A stretch of 64,000 bases of DNA from Siphonodentalium dalli (GCA_032622095.1 CP136063.1:38786106-38850105); one strand, 5' to 3'; shown: positions 1 to 12,499, numbered from the stretch's first letter. Notes: generated by a model not told the origin, from the letters alone. Program-made: numbers and translations.

Positions 1-160
1 TCTAGTTATTCTGAATTTTTATCGGAAAATTATGGCTATTATTTCATTGTATTATGATTTTGCAACTTATTATGTATTCAGCCAACAATTTATTTATGTG
101 TCTCACTCTTCAATGTTTTTTTGCAGGTTGGGACCAGCCTAAGTCAATTAAAAACAATGG

Positions 161-417
161 AATGACCCCATGTCGTTATTCTGGGTACTACCATAAAAGC
201 GGAGCAGATTTTCTGTGCGCTAGGTAATGTGTTTGTGGAATGTACCACCCTGTTGGAGGCTGTGGATATGTGTTTTAAATGTTTTTATGTTTTTGACAGT
301 GTGTATCCAAATGCAGCCCAAAATGTTTGGGAGTTCATTCAGTTTGTTGTGTACGGGTTGGATGTTATACAGGAGACTGACAACCTTCGGTATTTCAAAG
401 CACTGTTCTCCGTTTGA
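161..417 (+). pseudogene. Exon fragment of an unrecognised protein
   Basis: One frame is open from about 161 to a TGA at 415-417. It reads PHVVILGTTIKAEQIF, then a helical, Cys-rich stretch with LLEAVDMCFKCFYVFD and AAQNVWEFIQFVVYGL. The regular spacing of hydrophobic residues and the repeated Cys/Phe positions look like real protein, not chance translation. The open frame begins just after a stop at 158-160, and a possible acceptor AG lies at 124-125 behind a T-rich run. I do not recognise a named domain. The style resembles uncharacterised, multi-copy predicted proteins of marine invertebrates, but that is impression only. No neighbouring exon can be joined with confidence. Confidence 0.4.
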
Positions 418-1779
418 GGAGTAAATATGTCTTAAAGTATAGAAGCGTGTGGTATAAGGAAATCACTCAACACCGTGGGAACTCCACTGTGGGTCACTGT
501 CATTCCATGGTGAACTTGAGTGGATTGGATTAAGATGAAACGTCCAGGAGACTTGCCAGTGATCACTAGGAATCACCGCGAATCGGAGAGAATCTCACAT
601 ACTTTGAAGCACAGTGCCCTTTGTTATGTGGTGTTTTTTAATATCTTGAGTTCATGACAGTACATTAATTTACAAAATCAGTTATCTATTCTCATGTCTA
701 TGATGTCATGGAATCTGTAAGATGTGGCCTTGGTGATTCCTGCATAGTTTGTTTCAATGTTGTTAGAACCAGGGTTTCCGCCAGGGGGAAATTAATGAGT
801 CCGTATTGGGGAAACACAGAGCGTGAGAATCCCGAATGGTATACGGGGAAACAACTATTTAATTTGACTGAATGCATCCCGTTAATTCTCATAAAATCTT
901 ATCAAATATATTATTTGGTTTATCATAAACCATGCGTTAAGTATTATCGTGAAAAGTTTGTTCAATAAAATAGTTAGTAAATTATCAATACCGGTCATGT
1001 TTGACGTATGCCGGTTTTCATGACTTCGTGTTGGAATTATTTTTATTGTGGCGTCTGCGCGGTACCCCGATTCTGCGATGTGTTGTTCGGTCGCCGACAC
1101 CGATCGATAATATTCAATGACATGATTGATTTCAGATTTTCGCTTTTATTCCATACTTGTGTTAATATATAAAACTGTCTTGGTGATATACAAGTAAATA
1201 TGTAATAAATTACATCTTTTCACCAACTAATGTCGTGTGATTTATCATATAATTGGATCTATTTTTGTTAGAGGCAATTGTTTTGGGTATGGTAGTTATT
1301 TGGCTCCAGTTTCTATATCCCCTCGAAATCAAGAAGCCACTGGAATTCCTCCAGGCTGTTTCTAGATGCCCACAAATAATATTTTATCCAACCAGAACAC
1401 TTGTCTCAAGTTAAAATTGTTTTGAAAATCGCATGTCGGTGTTGGCTTGTCGATAATAATTATTATGTATTTAAAAGATTAATCTTTGATTATTTGGAAC
1501 AACACTCGCTCCTAATTAAAAAGTGTGATATGTTTAACAAAGTACACAATGACTTCAGACGGCATAGCACGTTATTTCGGTGTGTTTGGACATGAAAGTT
1601 ACACAAATTTGAACGCATTTGTCAATTTTGTGGCCAGATAAAAATAAGGTAAAAACGCACAAATAGCGTCATTTTAACAAAATTTCAGAGTAAACAGGTG
1701 CGATAAGACGCTAACCCGGCAAGGTGCTCGAATGACGTAACGTCATGGCATCAAAGTAACCTGATGCTAGTATTTGACG
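418..1779. other. No gene recognised
   Basis: AT-rich sequence with only short reading frames. The frame at 708-968 is open for 86 codons but shows no domain or splice context. No RNA gene or clear repeat was seen. Confidence 0.5.
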
Positions 1780-2330
1780 TATTTCAGAGTGGTAAAGAGT
1801 TAACCACTGTATGTTCCGAAAACCTGAAATTATGCACAAATGTTAACAGAATATACCGATATTTTTTTACCCTGTGCCAATGCATTCTCTTATATATGCG
1901 AGTCGACCATAGGTCACCTCGCATATATAAGAGAATGCATTGGCCTAACAATTTTTTATCATTTTTAAAAAAAATAAATATTTCTTACAATTTTTAGGAC
2001 ATAAAATAAAAAACATCCATTACCCTGCAGGGCGCCCCAGATGTATATAGAAGCATATAGAAGAGTGTCGTCTGCTCATGTTTGTCTGGGGCTCTGTATG
2101 GGTGAAATTATAAAATTGTTAAAGAATACAAGAAAAAATTATTAAAATTGTAAAAAATTGTTAGGCCAATGCATTCTCTTATATATGCGAGGCGACTCAC
2201 ATATATAAGAGAATGCATTAGCACAGGGTAAAAAAATATGATATGGTGGGTCACATATTGTTAAAAAAAACATAACCCATCCATGACCGAATATGTTCCT
2301 CGAGTCGAACTTTCCAGATTCGTTTGTATA
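1780..2330. repeat. Dispersed repeat with a palindrome-bearing insert
   Basis: The flanks (about 1780-1868 and 2245-2330) match two other loci in the window, near 27440-27595 and 33940-34075, which lack the insert. The insert carries one 69-bp palindrome at 1876-1944 and a shortened reverse-complement copy at 2165-2222, separated by a T/A-rich spacer. The outer arms read TTTACCCTGTGCCAATGC and its inverse. The inverted symmetry runs past the palindrome into the A/T flank (ATATTTTTTTACCC / GGGTAAAAAAATAT). Confidence 0.6.
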
Positions 2331-2420
2331 TAAGATGGTGTATGTACATCCAACCGAAAGCCATTTACTGGAGGTAGCGTATGTATTGATTAAAATAGGT
2401 TTATCAATGGCCCAACAGAA

Positions 2421-2499
2421 ATGAATAGCCGCCCGACATCTTATAAGCAGCCCGAGACTTAGTCGAGGGCTGCTGATAAGATGGAGGGCTCCTATTCAT
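2421..2499. repeat. Foldback (imperfect palindrome)
   Basis: The left arm ATGAATAG...CATCTTAT.AGCAGCCC pairs with GGGCTGCT.ATAAGATG...CTATTCAT on the right. This gives a hairpin of about 79 nt with small internal loops. It could be a tiny MITE or the end of a larger inverted repeat; no target duplication is obvious. Confidence 0.55.
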
Positions 2500-2561
2500 A
2501 GATGTTTACACAACACAATCTCATTTCAGTCAGTTTGTTTATTAAAGAGGTTAATAAAATA

Positions 2562-3693
2562 TCTTCGAGTCATAACCATTTATTGAGATATCCACCTGCA
2601 GTCGTAACCATTTATTGAGATATCCGCCTGCAGTTTTGTTGATAATAACATGGTGTCTTAACCATTTATTGAGATATCCGCCTGCAGTCGTAACCATTTA
2701 TTGAGATATCCGCCTGCAGTTTTGTTGATAATAACATGGTGTCTTAACCATTTATTGAGATATCCGCCTGCAGTTTTGTTGATAATAACATGGTGTCGTA
2801 ACCATTTATTGAGATATCCGCCTGCAGTTTTGTTGATAATAACATGGTGTCTTAACCATTTATTGAGATATCCGCCTGCAGTCGTAACCATTTATTGAGA
2901 TATCCGCCTGCAGTTTTGTTGATAATAACATGGTGTCTTAACCATTTATTGAGATATCCGCCTGCAGTTTTGTTGATAATAACATGGTGTCGTAACCATT
3001 TATTGAGATATCCGCCTGCAGTTTTGTTGATAATAACATGGTGTCGTAACCATTTATTGAGATATCCGCCTGCAGTTTTGTTGATAATAACATGGTGTCG
3101 TAACCATTTATTGAGATATCCGCCTGCAGTTTTGTTGATAATAACATGGTGTCGTAACCATTTATTGAGATATCCGCCTGCAGTTTTGTTGATAATAACA
3201 TGGTGTCGTAACCATTTATTGAGATATCCGCCTGCAGTTTTGTTGATAATAACATGGTGTCGTAACCATTTATTGAGATATCCGCCTGCAGTTTTGTTGA
3301 TAATAACATGGTGTTGTAACCATTTATTGAGATAACCGCCTGCAGTCGTAACCATTTATTGAGATATCCGCCTGCAGTTTTGTTGATAACATGGTGTCTT
3401 AACCATTTATTGAGATATCCGCCTGCAGTCGTAACCATTTATTGAGATATCCGCCTGCAGTTTTGTTGATAATAACATGGTGTCTTAACCATTTATTGAG
3501 ATATCTGCCTGCAGTCTTAACCATTTATTGAGAAATCCGCCTGCAGTTTTGTTGATAATAACATGGTGTAGTCACCATTTATCGAGATATCCGCCTGCAG
3601 TTTTGTTGATAATAACATGGTGTCGTAACCATTTATTGAGATATCCGCCTGCAGTCGTAACCATTTATTGAGATATCCGCCTGCAGTTTTGTT
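2562..3693. repeat. Satellite array with 54-bp and 32-bp units
   Basis: The 54-bp unit begins TCGTAACCATTTATTGAGAT and contains a PstI site (CTGCAG) followed by TTTTGTTGATAATAACATGG. A 32-bp short unit lacking the second half is interspersed at irregular intervals. Units are nearly identical, so the array is young or homogenised. Reading frames run through it on both strands because 54 is a multiple of three and the unit has few stops. The 32-bp units break every frame, so I treat it as non-coding. Confidence 0.9.
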
Positions 3694-3891
3694 GAATATT
3701 GCTTGGCTGTTATGTTTTTAGGAGACTTGTTTTATTATAGACCCAATTCTTAACTCTATTCCAAAAGATATACAAAGCACCAATGGGTAGGATGTCGCTC
3801 TCTTACAGATATCATATGGTACCGATTGCTCATTTAATTAAGTTTATCTAGTAATTATGTAGTCAGTGTACATCAAGTGATTACTTATTAA

Positions 3892-4283
3892 CCCTTTACC
3901 CAACAGAAGGGCCCTGTGCCAATGCATTCTCTTATATATGCGAGTCGACCATAGGTCGCCTCGCATATATAAGAGAATGCATTGGCTTAACACATTAAAA
4001 ATTATAAAATTGTTAAAGAATGTAAGAAAAAATGGTAAAAAGTGTTAAAAAAAGATTTTTTTTAGGCCAATGCATTCTCTTATATATGCGAGGCGACCTA
4101 TGGTCGACTCGCATATATAAGAGAATGCATTGGCACAAGGCATAACTGTAACTATCACAATGTGGTCAAGGAACCGGTTCCAATGATATCCATATGTGTA
4201 TGGTTCTATTGAGACAGACCGAAGATATTTTAGGCTGTTGAAGCTTTATTTGGCCGGTTTTGGCCGGTTTGTTGGGTAAAGGG
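3892..4283 (+). mobile_element. piggyBac-type MITE, copy 1
   Basis: The element is flanked by TTAA at 3888-3891 and 4284-4287, with terminal inverted repeats CCCTTTACCCAACA / TGTTGGGTAAAGGG. TTAA duplication and a CCC start are the hallmarks of piggyBac superfamily elements. The 392-bp interior holds two 69-bp near-perfect palindromes (3918-3986 and 4066-4134), each the reverse complement of the other, plus a subterminal GGCCGGTTTTGGCCGG tract near the right end. There is no coding capacity, so it must be moved in trans. Confidence 0.9.
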
Positions 4284-4404
4284 TTAAGCAACTTTGACTA
4301 ATCATTGGTTGTTGACACTAAATTTTCAGTCATTTAATGACTGAAGGCAACATGGATTCAATAATTACCAAGTTGCCCTAAAGTTTTATTGAATTCTATT
4401 TTAG

Positions 4405-4802
4405 ATGTGATCCTTGAAAAACTGACAGAGGGTCTGAAAGGTGGGGCAGATTTTATGTCAGATAATGTGGATAAAGGTGATGATGCAGTGCCCCGGGATA
4501 TTAGACATTTATCAGAATGTGATCAAGACCTTATAGAGCTCCAAGAAATGGACGTGGAGGAAGAGAAAAGGTCTAACAAAAAGCCAAAGAAAGTTGTAAA
4601 AAAAATGAAGTGGACAGTAGCAGATGAAACAGAAATCAACCTATATTTCGGAGAACATCTCAAGTATAAGACTTGTCCTTCAAAGAAACAATGCCTTGAA
4701 GCCATTGCCAAAAGCAGTCAAAATGGTGGACAGATACATAAAAAATATTATCACAATATCATCAAGAAGATATCAAATATGAACCGGAAATCAGGGAAGT
4801 GA
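4405..4802 (+). pseudogene. C-terminal exon of an unrecognised Trp/Lys-rich protein
   Basis: A pyrimidine-rich acceptor (TTGAATTCTATTTTAG) ends at 4404. The frame is then open to a TGA at 4800-4802. An acidic N-terminal half (SDNVDKGDDAVPRDIRHLSE, MDVEEEKR) is followed by a basic patch (KKPKKVVKKMKWT) and a compact tail with W, PSKKQC and NIIKKISNMNRK. The fragment at 50391-50577 is a clear paralogue (W, then F, then P-x-KK-x-C, then NGG at the same spacing), so this is a dispersed family. I cannot name the domain. The charge pattern would suit a nucleic-acid-binding tail, which is inference only. No upstream exon can be assigned. Confidence 0.5.
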
Positions 4803-7250
4803 AATTTTTTTAAATAGAGATTTTAACATGTTATTAAAATTAGATCCGCTTGTTTTTCTTTTTGCTATTATGTGTCAGACGGGATGCGGTGTAATGCCGA
4901 CTATCCAGATTGATAATCGACAGCCATCAAGACGATGTAATTTACGATGGATTGCTTAAATTAAATGTGTGCTAATATGCTAAAATAAAGTTTGCGCACA
5001 GGGGATATATTGTGATTACATGGATGGAATTTTGTTTCTATTTTCAGTAAATTCATTTTGATGATTGTCATGTTAATATTCCTATTTCCCACTCCTATAC
5101 ATGGCACTGATGTAATAAGACCATTTTATGGCTATTTCAGTCACAATTGTTGGAAGTAATTTGAAAGAAAAACCAAAGGGCACACACTCACAGATCACAA
5201 TGTCTGCATCACAATTACATGTGCGTATCATCGTAGTTGGGGCTATGTCACTGAGATGTTGCCACTTTTGTGTACTATGCATTATTGCAGTCGGTAGATA
5301 AAATGAAGCTGACTGTGATGTGGAACGTTCTTCATAATAATCCTAAAACATGATAGTCCACATGGTATTCATATACAAGCATGTGCGATATTTGGTCAGA
5401 CAGTTTTGGTAAACTTAGTTGCAACTGCGCCAAGACAAAGCAGAGGATCAACAGTACTGCAACACAGAAACATTGTAATCATTGATCTTTTACAAATATA
5501 GGATAGTTCCATTGTGTAGGGCGGTCTAACTCCAAATTGGGCAGGATAATATTTGGTTACTATTTGTGAGCCAAATAAGCAAACACTGGAATAAGAACAT
5601 ACTTAATGGTAAATTAAGGTACATCTACTGTGCTAAATTTGGTGAATATACAGAGGGTAAACATGGGAAAATATACAGAGGGTAAACATGGGAAATATGT
5701 GACTTTAACTGTCTTAATTGGTTCTGAATTCAAGAAAAATGCAATAAAATTTGTGATCCAAGAAAAAATAAATATCGTAAAATATAACAGACCCTTAGAA
5801 ATAAGTACTGCACAGGGTTGATTTTCTTTCTCGGAAAATTAATAAGTGTACACGGGGTTTAATCCATTGGCCGAAATTTAAAGGCTCCATTTACAATGTG
5901 AAATAGGTTTATGTATCATAATTCCAAAGTTAACCTCTGATATTCCCCAAAAATACCAAGTAAAAGTCTACATTGCAGTACAGAAAATAAGGGCACACAA
6001 TATATCAACAATATAAATATATGGAATATCACAAGACTACATGCCATAAAATACATATAATAAGGTCATGTATTATCTATTGAATAGTACGCTAAATCAA
6101 TATTATCTCAATACACTAAGAAAAAGGCTGCTTTCCAATTTTCATGAATTACACCTGGTACTTGTATGCTTATTTTGATCACAAGAGTATCCTGAGCAAT
6201 GGGTCATGCAGTGGGGTTCCCAGTGAGTATGTCAATACTTGTCTGTTGACTTTGGCATGGGCCGACTGACTTATTGAGTAAGAATAGGGCATGAACCACT
6301 GCCTGAGGTAAACTCTAAAATGTGAAGCAACTCTTGGACATTGCATTTGCCTTGATCTAATTATTGGGGCTGACAATGGGACTACCCTACCCAATAAGGA
6401 ATGCAGGGATCGATACTAGCCATTCCTCGCTTGTCCGGGAAAAGTAAAATTTGGGTGAGGACAAGGTTAAAATTGCTGACAGCTTGCCACATACAAGCAA
6501 GTGGCATTTAATGTCAATCTTCCTACTAGTAGGTGATTGAATCATCAAACATTTTCTAATCACAAATGCATATGTAAATGGATGTATATACTGTTTGTTG
6601 CATGATTTTCAGTTGGCGGATACGGTGCGAAGTGAAAACAATATTCAGTGAGGCAGCATGCAAAGCCCAATATTGCTTTCACTGAGTCTTACAGGATGCT
6701 GTATCCATAAACAAACATCCTGGAATGCCAGCTGACACAAAACAAAAAAAGCTTTATTATATATATGCATTACAGTGCATACAAAATTTCACGAATATAT
6801 CCGATTCTATCAGCTGATTTATGTAAATATAAACAAAGTCACTAAAAAATCAGCAGTACCTCACTTTTTGCTCATATTGTGCACAGTATTCTCCATTTAA
6901 TATTATATATCACATTCACCTATATGCATTTCAACTTATTGTATAGTCAAAGTCGTGCCCAAAAGTCTTGGGTGCAAAGGCACCGAAGAAGTAGATGGGG
7001 AAATAGCTCTGTAAGTATAGGTATTTCTGGAAGAGAAGGCTTTGACTAGTTGTCTGGTGGGTTTTTGGTTAGTGGGTGCTCTGTTGGGGTTTCCAGAGAA
7101 TATGTCCGTACTTGTCTTGTCGCTAACATACTGAGAAAGATTAGGGCCTTGATAACCACTGCATGAGGTAATAGTCTCTCAACGTAGACATAAATCATGG
7201 CATTGCCGTTCCTTAATGTTTATTATGTAGTGACATACACTTTGGTATAA
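4803..7250. other. No gene recognised
   Basis: AT-rich non-coding sequence. A short tandem duplication of AAATATACAGAGGGTAAACA type lies at about 5642-5696. Other open frames are short and show no family features. Confidence 0.5.
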
Positions 7251-7643
7251 CCCTTTACCCAACAGAAGGGCCCTGTGCCAATGCATTCTCTTATATATGC
7301 GAGTCGACCATAGGTCGCCTCGCATATATAAGAGAATGCATTGGCTTAACACATTAAAAATTATAAAATTGTTAAAGAATGTAAGAAAAAATGGTAAAAA
7401 GTGTTAAAAAAAAGATTTTTTTTAGGCCAATGCATTCTCTTATATATGCGAGGCGACCTATGGTCGACTCGCATATATAACAGAATGCATTGGCACAGGG
7501 CATAAATGTAACCATCACAATGTGGTCAATGAACCGGTTCCAATGATATCCATATTTGTATGGTTTTATTGAGACAGACCCAAGATAATTTAGGCTGTTG
7601 CAGCTTTATTTGGCCGTTTTTGGCCGGTTTGTTGGGTAAAGGG
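7251..7643 (+). mobile_element. piggyBac-type MITE, copy 2
   Basis: Same termini and internal double palindrome as the copy at 3892, in the same orientation, 393 bp. The right flank is TTAA but the left flank reads ATAA, so one target duplication has mutated. One palindrome arm has a G-to-C change (TATAACAGAATGC). Confidence 0.9.
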
Positions 7644-7647
7644 TTAA

Positions 7648-9519
7648 AGTGACATAGAGCACCAATATATCATGGTTGGTTCGGCTGATTTTGTTTGATG
7701 GTTGGTGCAGATTGTGGCCTTTGTTCAAGTATTCTATAAGGAAATCTAAGATGTTTGACCGGTGGCCATGTTTTTGGTTCGAACCACCCCAAACATTCAT
7801 TGTCTTCATGCTGATGTTTATGAAAATTTTAATGTTGATCGAAGAAAAGGATGTGGGCTGAGGCCTGTGCTAAAGGAAATGTTCACCGACTTACAGACCT
7901 GACAAAATTCCACTGCAATACCGTATCTTTACATCACGTATCTTGCAATCATTAAAATAATGAGTTTTTTGGTCAAAGATACATGCATTCGGGAATCAAT
8001 TATAGAAATATCTTATTTTTCTGGGACATGGTGGGAAAAGACCCAGAAGATGTTTGATAGAAAACTGGATGTCATAAAATTCTTTTGAAAGTCCTGGAAG
8101 AAGAGTCATCATAAATTTGTTATGGAAGTCCCAGAAGTGGTTTGATGAAAAAACTGGAAGTCCCATAATTTTTAAGAAGCAGAGTCCTCAAAAACATGGA
8201 AGTCCCATAAATTTCATAGGGAAGTCCCACAAATGTAAGGTTCCTTAAAAGTTGCAGAAGTGGCAATTCGTGAGAACAAAAACTTAATGTCTCACAAATA
8301 TATTTTGAAAGACCCACTAACCAGAAGTCCCATAACTGCCTGCTTACTGCCATCCGTAAGTATGGGCGGGTTGTCTGTGTGAAACGGGGCGGGTCTTCTC
8401 AGGGCCGGGTAGTCACGGACCCTCAGGTTGTGGTTCCCAGAATAAAATTTATTTCATACCTGGTGCAACATTACTTTGAAATCCACGACCAAAATAAATG
8501 TAATTTGTGGACATTTGATATATCAAACAGTATTAAGCGAGATATTTCTTATTTAAGACTGAACATTTTTAACTAGAATATGACACTATAATTTTGAAAC
8601 AGTCAACCATAGAGGCTGTCCTAATGTGAAAACCCAAAAGTTTTCACACAAATCTAAGGCCACATAAAAATGCAACTTTGTTTCTCAAGGACCGCCGCGT
8701 CTTAAAAAACTGTGCGCATTAGCACTTTTTATCGCCAACGAATAGAAAGGGCACCCACTTTCACCGCATATTAATATTCGCGTCTTCGGTCTACACCGCT
8801 ATCCAGATTCCGGTATAGAAATAGAGTTATTCCTCTTTGCTCAGAACGGAATTCGAGCGCACCACCGACCAGAACGGCAATCGAGTGCACCACCGATATT
8901 TCACAATCACAATGGCGACCGAATAAAGTTGGATATTGAAGGAGTCGTCCGCCAACTTGACCTTTGTGGCGACCTTTGTGATTTGACCTTTAGCATTCCG
9001 CGCAATATTTCGACCGCCATTCTTAACTCTTGGGAGAGGAAGGTTTGAAGATATTTTCTGTTGGATATTTTTGGACAGAAAATTGACTAATAATCTTCAT
9101 AAAACTACGACAGATAGTATCCGTATTAATTTGTCGCCAATAATGCGTAATTGTTGGGGCCTATACTCTATTATAGCCATGATAAATTATAATTATAAAT
9201 GTTTATTGACCGTAATTTAACGACTTCTGAATTTGTCAATATTGACATTGAAATGATTGCTGATTAAGTCAGTCATGTTATTTAATTAAGGCCAAAACAA
9301 AAGGAATGTGTGTTTCCGATAACGAGCCCAAAAAAAATAGGGGCGGGCGGTAGGCTTTTCATTTTATTTATTTTTTCATTTTATTTTTTATGGTCTTGTG
9401 TGGGCCATGCCTAACCACCATCAAATACCATACAATGACCCAGAACCGACAAATCGGTGATAAAACTGATATATTGAGGGGAAACATATAAAACATAACA
9501 GTATAGACAGTTTACATGT
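7648..9519. other. No gene recognised; short-word repeats near 8090-8340
   Basis: About 8090-8340 contains many degenerate repeats of AAGTCCCA(T/C)AA, a decayed short tandem repeat. The rest is unremarkable AT-rich sequence. Confidence 0.45.
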
Positions 9520-9660
9520 CCGCATGGCACGGGGGAGAGATGAATTAATGTTGTAGGGGCGCGGGGGAGAGATGAGTTGTTGTAGGGGGCGCAGTGGAGA
9601 GATGAGTAATTTATTAGTTGACAGTTAACATTTTAGGGGGCACGGGGGAGAGATGAGTAA
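9520..9660. repeat. G-rich degenerate tandem repeat
   Basis: Four or so diverged repeats of a unit containing GGGGGAGAGATGAGT. Spacing varies and there is no coding potential. Confidence 0.6.
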
Positions 9661-9764
9661 TTTATTAGTTGGCTTCAGGGTCTTTGTTGGGAAATGTCAG
9701 CACCCCCTATTTCAAACTGACGTCCACACCCCCTGAACCAAGCAAAATTTTGAGCTGGGAATAT

Positions 9765-9938
9765 TCATGAGTGGACCCAACACCCCATGAATGGACCTAA
9801 CACCCCATGGGTGGACCTTACACCCCATGGATGGACCTAACACCCCATGAATGGACCTAACACCCCATGAGTGGACCTTACACCCCATGAATGGACCTAA
9901 CACCCCATGAGTGGACCTTACACCCCATGAATGGAAAT
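9765..9938. repeat. 20-bp minisatellite
   Basis: About eight to nine copies of CACCCCATGAATGGACCTAA, alternating with variants carrying GTGGACCTTA. The period of 20 bp breaks reading frame from copy to copy. The open minus-strand frame across it is therefore not evidence of coding. Confidence 0.85.
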
Positions 9939-10008
9939 TTGTTGTTATCACAGGCCCACTTTCGATGTCCTGTTGGACGTTTTGTAACCAGAAAATTTGA
10001 AGTGGCAA

Positions 10009-11094
10009 GTTGGTTTTCTGTTGATTACTAGTTAGTGTTGGTATCTACATGTATATCATAGTATGTAGCTTATCAGTTAGTTAATCATGCATGGCATGTG
10101 GAATTCAAATTGTGCATACTATGGACAAAGTAAAGGTATTCTATATGTAATATATATATATCTTACCATACCACAATACAACATCCTGTTCATGCAAATT
10201 CATTCCATGGGCTTCATTTTGTTTTTCACCCATCCAGTGGGTGTACTATAATCGTAGGACTCATGCGTTTCTGCTGAACTGAACTAGTGTCTATGCGTTT
10301 CTGCTGAGCTGCACTGACGTTTGATCGCAAAATAAAATTATAATCATTATCAAAGCACACGTTTGGACAACACCGCCATAAACTGTTTCATATTATGTTG
10401 TTGAGCTCATATCGTCAATAAAATTAGAGTTATAACTCATTAAACTAAGAATTACTGCTAACATATTTCTACCAATTGGGTAACTAGATTCAGGTTGAGC
10501 TGGAACTTGAGAAATTTTTAATTTCAACCAATTGAAATGCCGCTGGAATTGGAAAGGGTTAAGGTTGTGGGGCAACGCAAATGACGTCATCGAAAACAAG
10601 GCGCCTCAAAGTGAGTCAAAAATCGTACACAGTACATGTCTCGCTTCGTCTCGGAATCGTGATTTAAATTCATTCATTTTGACTGTTACTGTGTCCTAAG
10701 ATATTAAAAACTTGTGGAATGTGCTTAGGAAGGATTGTTTTTATATCTAATAAGTGGGATTTACCTCCAAAAAAGGTGAGTTTCAGGCCTGCATTTGTTG
10801 TCAATCTGTATTATCTTATTCTGACAGCGCTCGTCTGCAACTGTAATTGGCAGAATTCGCGTGTTTGACTAAACGTTTTCTCCACTCGATTCTCTCAAAC
10901 TGCACAATACTCGGTCAAATTCTTTCAATAATTCTATCTAAATACATCTTAGCTATTATTCGGATCAGATCTCCCCGTCGAGAAAGCGATATGTTGACCA
11001 AAACGACACTTGAGGAAGTTGTTTACATTTTGAGCGCACACTGCCTGCGTCACCACTGGTCACAGTACACGCTCGATTTTTATCATGGAAACAA
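10009..11094. other. No gene recognised
   Basis: No domain-bearing frame, structured RNA or clear repeat was seen here. Confidence 0.45.
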
Positions 11095-11615
11095 ATCAAT
11101 TTCTTCCATCTAAAAGATAATTACGTGCTGGACCCTGTCATTTTAGGAATATATAAGTATTCCACGCAGACATACCTCAGACTCAGCTCAAAATTTTGAA
11201 AAATAAGTTTTATCGACATAAATCTATTTGAATGGGAAAATCCCCTGTTCAAATTTATCGAAAAAAAATAATTTCTTCCATCTAAAAAATAATTACGTGC
11301 TGTACCCTGTCATTTTAGGAATATATAAGTATTCCACACAGACACACCAAGTTTCAGCTTAAAATTTTGAAAAATAAGAGTTTTATCGACATAAATCGAT
11401 TTGAATAGCAAATCCCATGTTAAAATTTATCATCAAAAAAAATTAATTTCTTCCATCTAAAAAATAATTACGTGCTGTACCCTGTCATTTTAGGAATATA
11501 TAAGTATTCCACACAGACACACCAAGTTTCAGCTTAAAATTTTGAAAAATAAGAATTTTATCGACATAAATCAATTTTAATGGCAGATCCCATGTTAAAT
11601 AAATTTTAGGGCCCT
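11095..11615. repeat. Three tandem units of about 176 bp
   Basis: Each unit starts near AATTTCTTCCATCTAAAA (about 11097, 11270, 11449). Each contains ATTACGTGCTG, a GGAATATATAAGTATTCC palindrome and AAAATTTTGAAAAATAAG. Units 2 and 3 are closer to each other than to unit 1. Confidence 0.8.
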
Positions 11616-12280
11616 GCGAATGTTTTCTGAGCTGTTCCATATTGGCCACCAGAGTCCATATTTGACAGGTTCTACCTGATAATTGTGCGACAGTACAGTC
11701 GCGTTACTTTATACGTCAACATTGGTCATTATCACCCGACAAATTTATTTCGGTCTATCGTATCAACCGCCTGACTAAGTGTCAACATTGGTCTTTATCG
11801 CTCCACTAATTTTTATCGTCTCATCGGTATGAATTCCATATCCAATTATCCACATATAACCAACCGAACCTCTAATCCCGGTCCAATTTTATTTTTTTTC
11901 ATCACTATAGTCAAGTTACGTAATACTACAGTACAGTCGCGATGCATCACATGGCAACATTGATCGCTATCGCTCTACTAATTTATGTCAGTTCATCGTT
12001 CCCCTTTTTCTACGAGTCTATTTAACCAACCCAAGATCTAATCCCGGCCTAAATTATTATTTTTATTTTCATCCATATACCGTAGTTGTGTTACATACAT
12101 ATTTTTATCATTTGATTCCAATTTGCATTGTACCATTATAGAAGTCCATAAATGACTATTCTGGCACTATATAGAGATAACTAAGATTATGTTTAATGAT
12201 AACGCCATCCACATAACTAATAACTATGTGTGAAAATTAAATAAAAAAATTAAATTCAATATATGGATGTTTATTGGATG

Positions 12281-12304
12281 GGGGGGGGGGGGGGGGGGGG
12301 GGGG
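12281..12304. repeat. Poly(G) run
   Basis: A homopolymer of more than 20 G residues. Similar runs occur at 26748-26763, 43844-43871 and 59018-59030, and poly(C) at about 25472 and 34984. Exact lengths are likely to be assembly-sensitive. Confidence 0.9.
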
Positions 12305-12499
12305 AACCGATTATTTCAATGATATTTTAATTCACTGGGATCCAAAACCAGACCTACGGGAGCGCGCTTCGCGCACGACTGTATCTTAAGCATATGTGCA
12401 TATTTAATAAGCCAACAATTGGAATCCCAACAGAGAAGACTGGCGTAGGTCCCTTGCGCATAGACATCGTTGATGATCTCTATGGGAAACCAACTTGAC

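Noticed and set aside
2658-3438. Open frames of 146-167 codons in the 54-bp satellite
   Set aside because: They arise from repetition. The 32-bp units and stops break every frame, and there is no exon context.
9712-10008. Minus-strand repeat protein in the 20-bp minisatellite
   Set aside because: The unit is not a multiple of three and the open frame is chance.
11608-11625. hAT-type end AGGGCCCTGCGAATG at 11608
   Set aside because: No inverted partner or target duplication was found nearby.
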